Source of the DNA: Piscicola geometra
Lineage: Eukaryota; Annelida; Clitellata; Hirudinida; Piscicolidae
NCBI GenBank assembly: GCA_943735955.1
Contig: OX030956.1
Coordinates: 9,042,445-9,106,444 of the forward strand
Direction of reading: 5' to 3'
DNA length: 64,000 nt
Made by a program: the position numbers and the translations under genes. Below are positions 62,497 through 64,000 of the stretch, piece by piece; the first letter of the stretch is position 1, and the number at the start of each line of letters is the position of its first letter. A model generated the notes under the pieces. It saw nothing but the letters and a program-made list of their open reading frames with translations. It was not told the DNA's origin and did no database searches.

Positions 62497-63300
62497 TGGT
62501 GGAGGCGTTGAAAAGACGAAGATGGATGCGATAGAAGTGAGATAATTTTAAAGAGGTGAGATGATCATAGAGAGGTGATGATGCGAGTTGGGGATAGAAT
62601 AGGAGGATGGAAGAATTTGAAGAGAACAAACGACAAAAAATCTTCGACCAATCGATGTTTATGCTGAAATGTCTGAAAATTTGTGAAGATAAGTTACTTT
62701 GAACATGATGTGGTGAGAGTAAATGGTACAGCGGAGATGCTCAGAGACTCCAACTATTTGAAGATTATATTAATTACAAGTTTATGGCGCTCTCATCATG
62801 TCAACCGTCCTTTACAAGAGCGACAGAAATGTGCGAAGGGCTCCAGGATTAAATGATAGTACACAATCAGCTGGAAGAGAATTCATCAGATTTAAAAAGA
62901 TTTCATATTGCGAATATGAATGCTGGACTCGATGGCTGGCGTATGAAGGGCTCACATGATTCAAGGACATCTTGAATATAAATGAAGAGTAAGTTGAAAT
63001 TGGGTAACAATTTAAATGCTTGGAAAAGAGTAAAAAATGATGATAGTGTAACAATGACGTAATAGACTATATTGTTATATTCGTAACAATGTTTTACAAA
63101 GTTGTAATGTCTAACAATCTTTTGATGTATTACGCCGCTGTAATGTGTAATGATGCTTTAATATGTAATAACGCTCCAAAAACAAAAAAGAATCATAAAT
63201 CTTCAATATCTACTCGATTGATAAAAGGGCTGTGTATTAGAAGTAAAAAAGGCTGTAGCAGTAGCACAAGAGAAAACAGCAGTGGAGGTAGCTGGCTCTG
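62497..63300. other. No gene seen
   Basis: GATGATGAG- and GAAGA-rich sequence with no supported exon. Several TGTAATAA/TAACAATG repeats occur at 63040-63180. Confidence 0.4.
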
Positions 63301-63540
63301 CTGCCCCTCCGTGGCTTCGAGATGCTGGTGGTGGTGTGGCATGGAAGTGTTGGTGGTGGTGGAGTGGCATGAGGGTATTTGGTGGGGGTGGTGTTGGTGG
63401 TGATGGTGAACTGGCATGAAGGTGTTTGGAGATGCTGGTGGTGGTGTGGCATGAAGGGTGTTGGTGGTGGTGGTGAAGATGGTGGTGTGGTATGGAAGTG
63501 ACGATGATGGTGCAGGGGAGGAGGTCACCAGTGTGGCGAT
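63300..63540. repeat. GGTGGTGTGGCATGAAG minisatellite
   Basis: Imperfect copies of GATGCTGGTGGTGGTGTGGC and GGCATGAAGGTG. Open frames on both strands (poly-His/Pro on minus) are repeat artefacts. Confidence 0.85.
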
Positions 63541-63734
63541 GATACAAATATTTGGAAAAATAAATTGAACAAGAGTTGATAAGGTGACAAAAACTGATGA
63601 TGATAAAGAAAATTGTGAGAATGATGATGATGAAAATGAAGAAGATATGAAAAGGAGCATGATAAAGTAATGATGCTGAAACGTCATGGAGAAAAAAGTA
63701 AAGATAGAAAGTGAAATAGCCATGAAAGCCAACT

Positions 63735-63760
63735 CAGACAGGAAGTGATGATGAATATGG

Positions 63761-63821
<61 letters not shown>

Positions 63822-63845
63822 TACAGTGATGATGATGATGGAATG
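63735..63845. repeat. (ATG)n microsatellite
   Basis: About 30 ATG triplets with AAT and CAG interruptions. Poly-Met and poly-Ser frames here are artefacts. Confidence 0.95.
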
Positions 63846-64000
63846 CTGTGATTGGGTAAGCTGGAGAAAGAACGAGAAGATGATAATGATGCTTTATGGT
63901 GTGCTCGTGATAGAAGAGTTAACTCAATAGGAGAGACACTACTCAATGTAGACAAGAGGTACATCAACTTGAAAACGATCGAATGAAATGGCTGTGTGTG

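Noticed and set aside
63193..63967. His-, Pro- and Ser-rich frames at the right edge
   Set aside because: They follow the TGG-rich minisatellite and the (ATG)n repeat in several frames at once.

Overview
The window is nuclear DNA from an intron-rich, repeat-rich eukaryote. Intron-split genes for conserved eukaryotic proteins are spread among non-LTR retrotransposons (RTE-like and CR1/L2-like), hAT, pogo/Tigger and THAP elements, MITE-like inverted-repeat elements and very long microsatellites. The LINE types, an ARM-TIR-SAM protein and the THAP and pogo elements suit an invertebrate animal or a unicellular relative of animals. The sequence does not settle the species. Nothing here is bacterial: there are no operons, ribosome binding sites or CRISPR arrays.

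Layout. On the minus strand at 1-3487 are nine exons of a THADA/Trm732 homologue whose C-terminal part runs off the left edge. An unassigned minus-strand exon group lies at 5307-6013. At 9285-18325 is a minus-strand gene for TFIIF beta (GTF2F2/RAP30), whose introns hold an RTE LINE relic, three minisatellites, a hAT relic, a fold-back SINE and a MITE. Positions 18.3-34.0 kb are mainly transposons: an inverted-repeat element, pogo-type transposase genes, a THAP exon, a hAT element with a perfect 8-bp target duplication (28027-29618), a 582-bp tandem duplication and a CR1/L2-like LINE. A complete five-exon EMG1/NEP1 gene is at 34052-35353 (plus). RTE and CR1/L2-like LINEs on the minus strand fill 35.8-40.1 kb. 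A plus-strand gene at about 40.5-45.7 kb encodes armadillo-like repeats, then a TIR domain, then a SAM-like domain. A complete 18-exon COG2 gene (657 codons) is on the minus strand at 54775-47433. The last 9 kb hold hAT and THAP relics, one small two-exon gene (62144-62496) and simple repeats.

The host genes are functionally separate: tRNA modification (THADA), transcription initiation (GTF2F2), 18S rRNA modification (EMG1), Golgi tethering (COG2) and a probable signalling or NAD-cleaving TIR protein. There is no gene-cluster logic. Exon models were built by hand from homology recalled from known families plus GT/AG and reading-phase consistency. COG2 and EMG1 close perfectly in frame. The points most worth a second look are the ARM-TIR-SAM architecture, the degenerate 5' splice sites of the host genes, and several unusual repeat elements that carry minisatellites or subterminal arrays.
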